A model generated the notes under the pieces. That model was given only the letters and a program-made list of their open reading frames with translations. It made no database searches and was not told where the DNA came from. Shown here piece by piece: positions 7,229 through 7,941 of a stretch of DNA of 7,941 bases (within the stretch, counting starts at the first letter, position 1; the number at the start of each line of letters is the position of its first letter). Made by a program: the position numbers and the translations under genes. The DNA is taken from NCBI GenBank assembly GCA_947311665.1, contig CAMZLA010000021.1, forward strand, positions 1-7,941, given 5' to 3'. The DNA is from an uncultured Candidatus Altimarinota bacterium. GTDB lineage: Bacteria; Patescibacteriota; Gracilibacteria; CAIRYL01.

Positions 7229-7257
7229 ATTATAAAAAAAAAGAGAGATGATAGCAA
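7229..7257 (-). promoter_or_regulatory. Putative sigma70-type promoter of the M16 peptidase gene
   Basis: On the minus strand TTGCTA (7257-7252, 4 of 6 matches to TTGACA), a 17-base spacer and a perfect TATAAT (7234-7229) precede the gene. The predicted start near 7222 gives a leader of about 36 bases. The layout is the same as for typA and the LOG-like gene. Confidence 0.5.
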
Positions 7258-7285
7258 AGTTTTTTTCTATGTATGAAAAATAAAT

Positions 7286-7296
7286 TATAGTATAGT
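7286..7296 (+). promoter_or_regulatory. Possible -10 region of the TPR-like gene
   Basis: Two overlapping TATAGT hexamers (7286-7291 and 7291-7296) lie 40-46 bases upstream of the TPR-like gene start, where a -10 element would be expected by comparison with the other genes here. The best -35 at 17-base spacing is only TTTTCT (7263-7268, 3 of 6 matches). The call is weak and rests mainly on position. It lies in the 150-base divergent region shared with the M16 promoter. Confidence 0.3.
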
Positions 7297-7313
7297 AAGT
7301 GTAAAAAAATATT

Positions 7314-7340
7314 ATGAAAATTTTAAACAATATGTCATGA
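7314..7340 (+). other. Eight-codon leader ORF overlapping the next start (ATGA)
   Basis: An ATG at 7314 opens a tiny frame encoding MKILNNMS and ends at TGA 7338-7340. This TGA overlaps the ATG (7337-7339) of the TPR-like gene in the classic ATGA arrangement. It could be a leader peptide that couples translation of the downstream gene. It could equally be chance, given that no ribosome-binding site is visible for either start. It is also the only frame discussed here that ends in TGA. Confidence 0.25.
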
Positions 7341-7941
7341 ACAAAAATTTAGTATGGGGAGGAACAATGGCAATAGTAGGAATTTCTATGTTTATTTTTG
7401 CCGCACAAGATACTCTTTTTACAAATACACCAAAAGCAACTCCCACTCCACAAATTTTTTCATCGGAAAAACCAACTATTCTTCCAACACCACAAATTTC
7501 TATATCGGAAAAAATTTCTGAAGCAAAAAAACTTATGGGAAATGGACTTTTTCAAGAGGCTATTACTCTTCTTGCCGATGAAAAAAAAAATAGTACTGTT
7601 CTCAATATTCTCATTGAAGCAAATATAGAACAAAAACAATATGACGAAGCAGAAAAAAACATTCAAGAATTATTGCAAATAAATAAAACAGAAAAAAACA
7701 TTTCTGGGTATATAAGAATTTTACTCTTAAAAGGAGAAGTGAAAAATGCAGAAAGCCTTCTTTCTCAACTCTCAAAAGGAAAAGAAAAAACTTTTTATCA
7801 ACTCATCATTTCCATAACAAAAGATGAACATGAAAAAGCAAAAAAATATGCAACACAACTCTTGCAATATGATGAATATAAAAATATTGCCAATGTTTTT
7901 CTCGATGTTTATAAAACATATGAAAGTTTTCGAGATGGAAG
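7337..7941 (+). CDS. Membrane-anchored TPR-like protein, partial (3' end beyond window)
   Basis: The reading frame runs open from the ATG at 7337 to the window end (201 codons plus 2 bases), so the C-terminus is missing. Residues 5-23 (LVWGGTMAIVGISMFIFAA) form one hydrophobic segment after a short N-terminus containing Lys3. There is no lipobox and only a poor signal-peptidase site, so it probably acts as a membrane anchor with the rest outside the membrane. A Thr/Pro-rich linker (about 30-56) contains a duplicated 14-residue unit. From about residue 58 the protein is alpha-helical and Lys/Glu-rich, with TPR-like pairs such as LMGNGLFQEAITLL (66-79) and IEQKQYDEAEKNIQELL (97-113). TPR arrays scaffold protein complexes; no partner or enzymatic role can be inferred. 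It is divergent from the M16 gene. The reading frame is secure and the TPR call moderate. Confidence 0.75.
   Translation, partial: MNKNLVWGGTMAIVGISMFIFAAQDTLFTNTPKATPTPQIFSSEKPTILPTPQISISEKISEAKKLMGNGLFQEAITLLADEKKNSTVLNILIEANIEQKQYDEAEKNIQELLQINKTEKNISGYIRILLLKGEVKNAESLLSQLSKGKEKTFYQLIISITKDEHEKAKKYATQLLQYDEYKNIANVFLDVYKTYESFRDG
7439..7522 (+). repeat. Imperfect 42-bp tandem duplication inside the TPR-like gene
   Basis: Two adjacent 42-base units (7439-7480 and 7481-7522) encode TPTPQIFSSEKPTI and LPTPQISISEKISE. The best-matching parts are 7445-7471 and 7487-7513, sharing CCACAAATT and TCGGAAAAA in the same register. The period is exactly 14 codons, so the frame is kept. The repeat lies in the Pro/Thr-rich linker between the membrane anchor and the helical domain. 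Confidence 0.6.

Noticed and set aside
7217..7248. Possible hairpin CTCT...AGAG in the M16/TPR intergenic region
   Set aside because: The A and T runs do not continue the pairing in the right order, leaving a stem of about four base pairs; the stretch is better explained as the M16 promoter.
7398..7666. Open frames on both strands overlapping the start of the TPR-like gene
   Set aside because: The frame beginning at 7337 continues to the window end and has a membrane segment plus helical repeats; the competing frames are short and skewed to Phe/Lys/Leu.
1..7941. Alternative genetic code (UGA=Gly), considered because of the CPR-like character
   Set aside because: Six genes are full length with no internal TGA, and glycine is encoded by GGA/GGT/GGG/GGC. 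Conserved Arg uses CGA/CGG, so the standard code is sufficient.

Overview
The window is an AT-rich stretch (roughly 30% GC by eye) carrying six complete protein genes and one partial gene, with no RNA genes, mobile elements or CRISPR arrays that I can see. All genes read cleanly with the standard bacterial code. No TGA occurs inside any gene, and conserved Arg positions are encoded by CGA and CGG, which argues against the UGA=Gly / CGR-recoded lineages (Gracilibacteria, Absconditabacteria types). No start codon has a convincing Shine-Dalgarno sequence. Low GC, compact genes, a trimmed HrcA, a TIGR00725-type SLOG protein and a lone M16 peptidase would fit a Patescibacteria/CPR-like bacterium, but this placement is only an inference.

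Layout. Positions 1-40 hold a strong hairpin with A/T tracts on both sides that ends typA. typA (47-1861, minus) encodes the ribosome-associated GTPase TypA/BipA. A 190-base divergent intergenic region (1862-2051) separates it from a plus-strand cluster: murC (2052-3461, peptidoglycan precursor ligase), hrcA (3469-4182, a short heat-shock-repressor homologue) and miaA (4205-5137, tRNA A37 prenyltransferase). The gaps of 7 and 22 bases suggest one operon. Convergent to miaA, only 14 bases away, is a LOG-like nucleotide-binding protein gene (5152-5790, minus). Upstream of it, on the same strand but with its own promoter and separated by a terminator hairpin, is an M16 zinc peptidase gene (5915-7186, minus). 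A 150-base divergent region (7187-7336) leads to the last gene (7337 to beyond 7941, plus), a membrane-anchored TPR-like protein cut by the window end.

How the genes relate. This is mostly housekeeping: translation (typA, miaA), cell-wall synthesis (murC), stress regulation (hrcA) and proteolysis (M16). Three minus-strand genes share a consistent promoter pattern: an exact TATAAT, a 17-base spacer, a 4-of-6 match to TTGACA, and a predicted leader of about 30-36 bases. The most interesting points are the HrcA that lacks most of its middle region and sits outside a grpE-dnaK operon, the extra basic segment near the MurC C-terminus, the miaA/LOG-like adjacency, and the ATGA-coupled eight-codon leader ORF before the TPR gene. 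I found no clear new multi-gene system.
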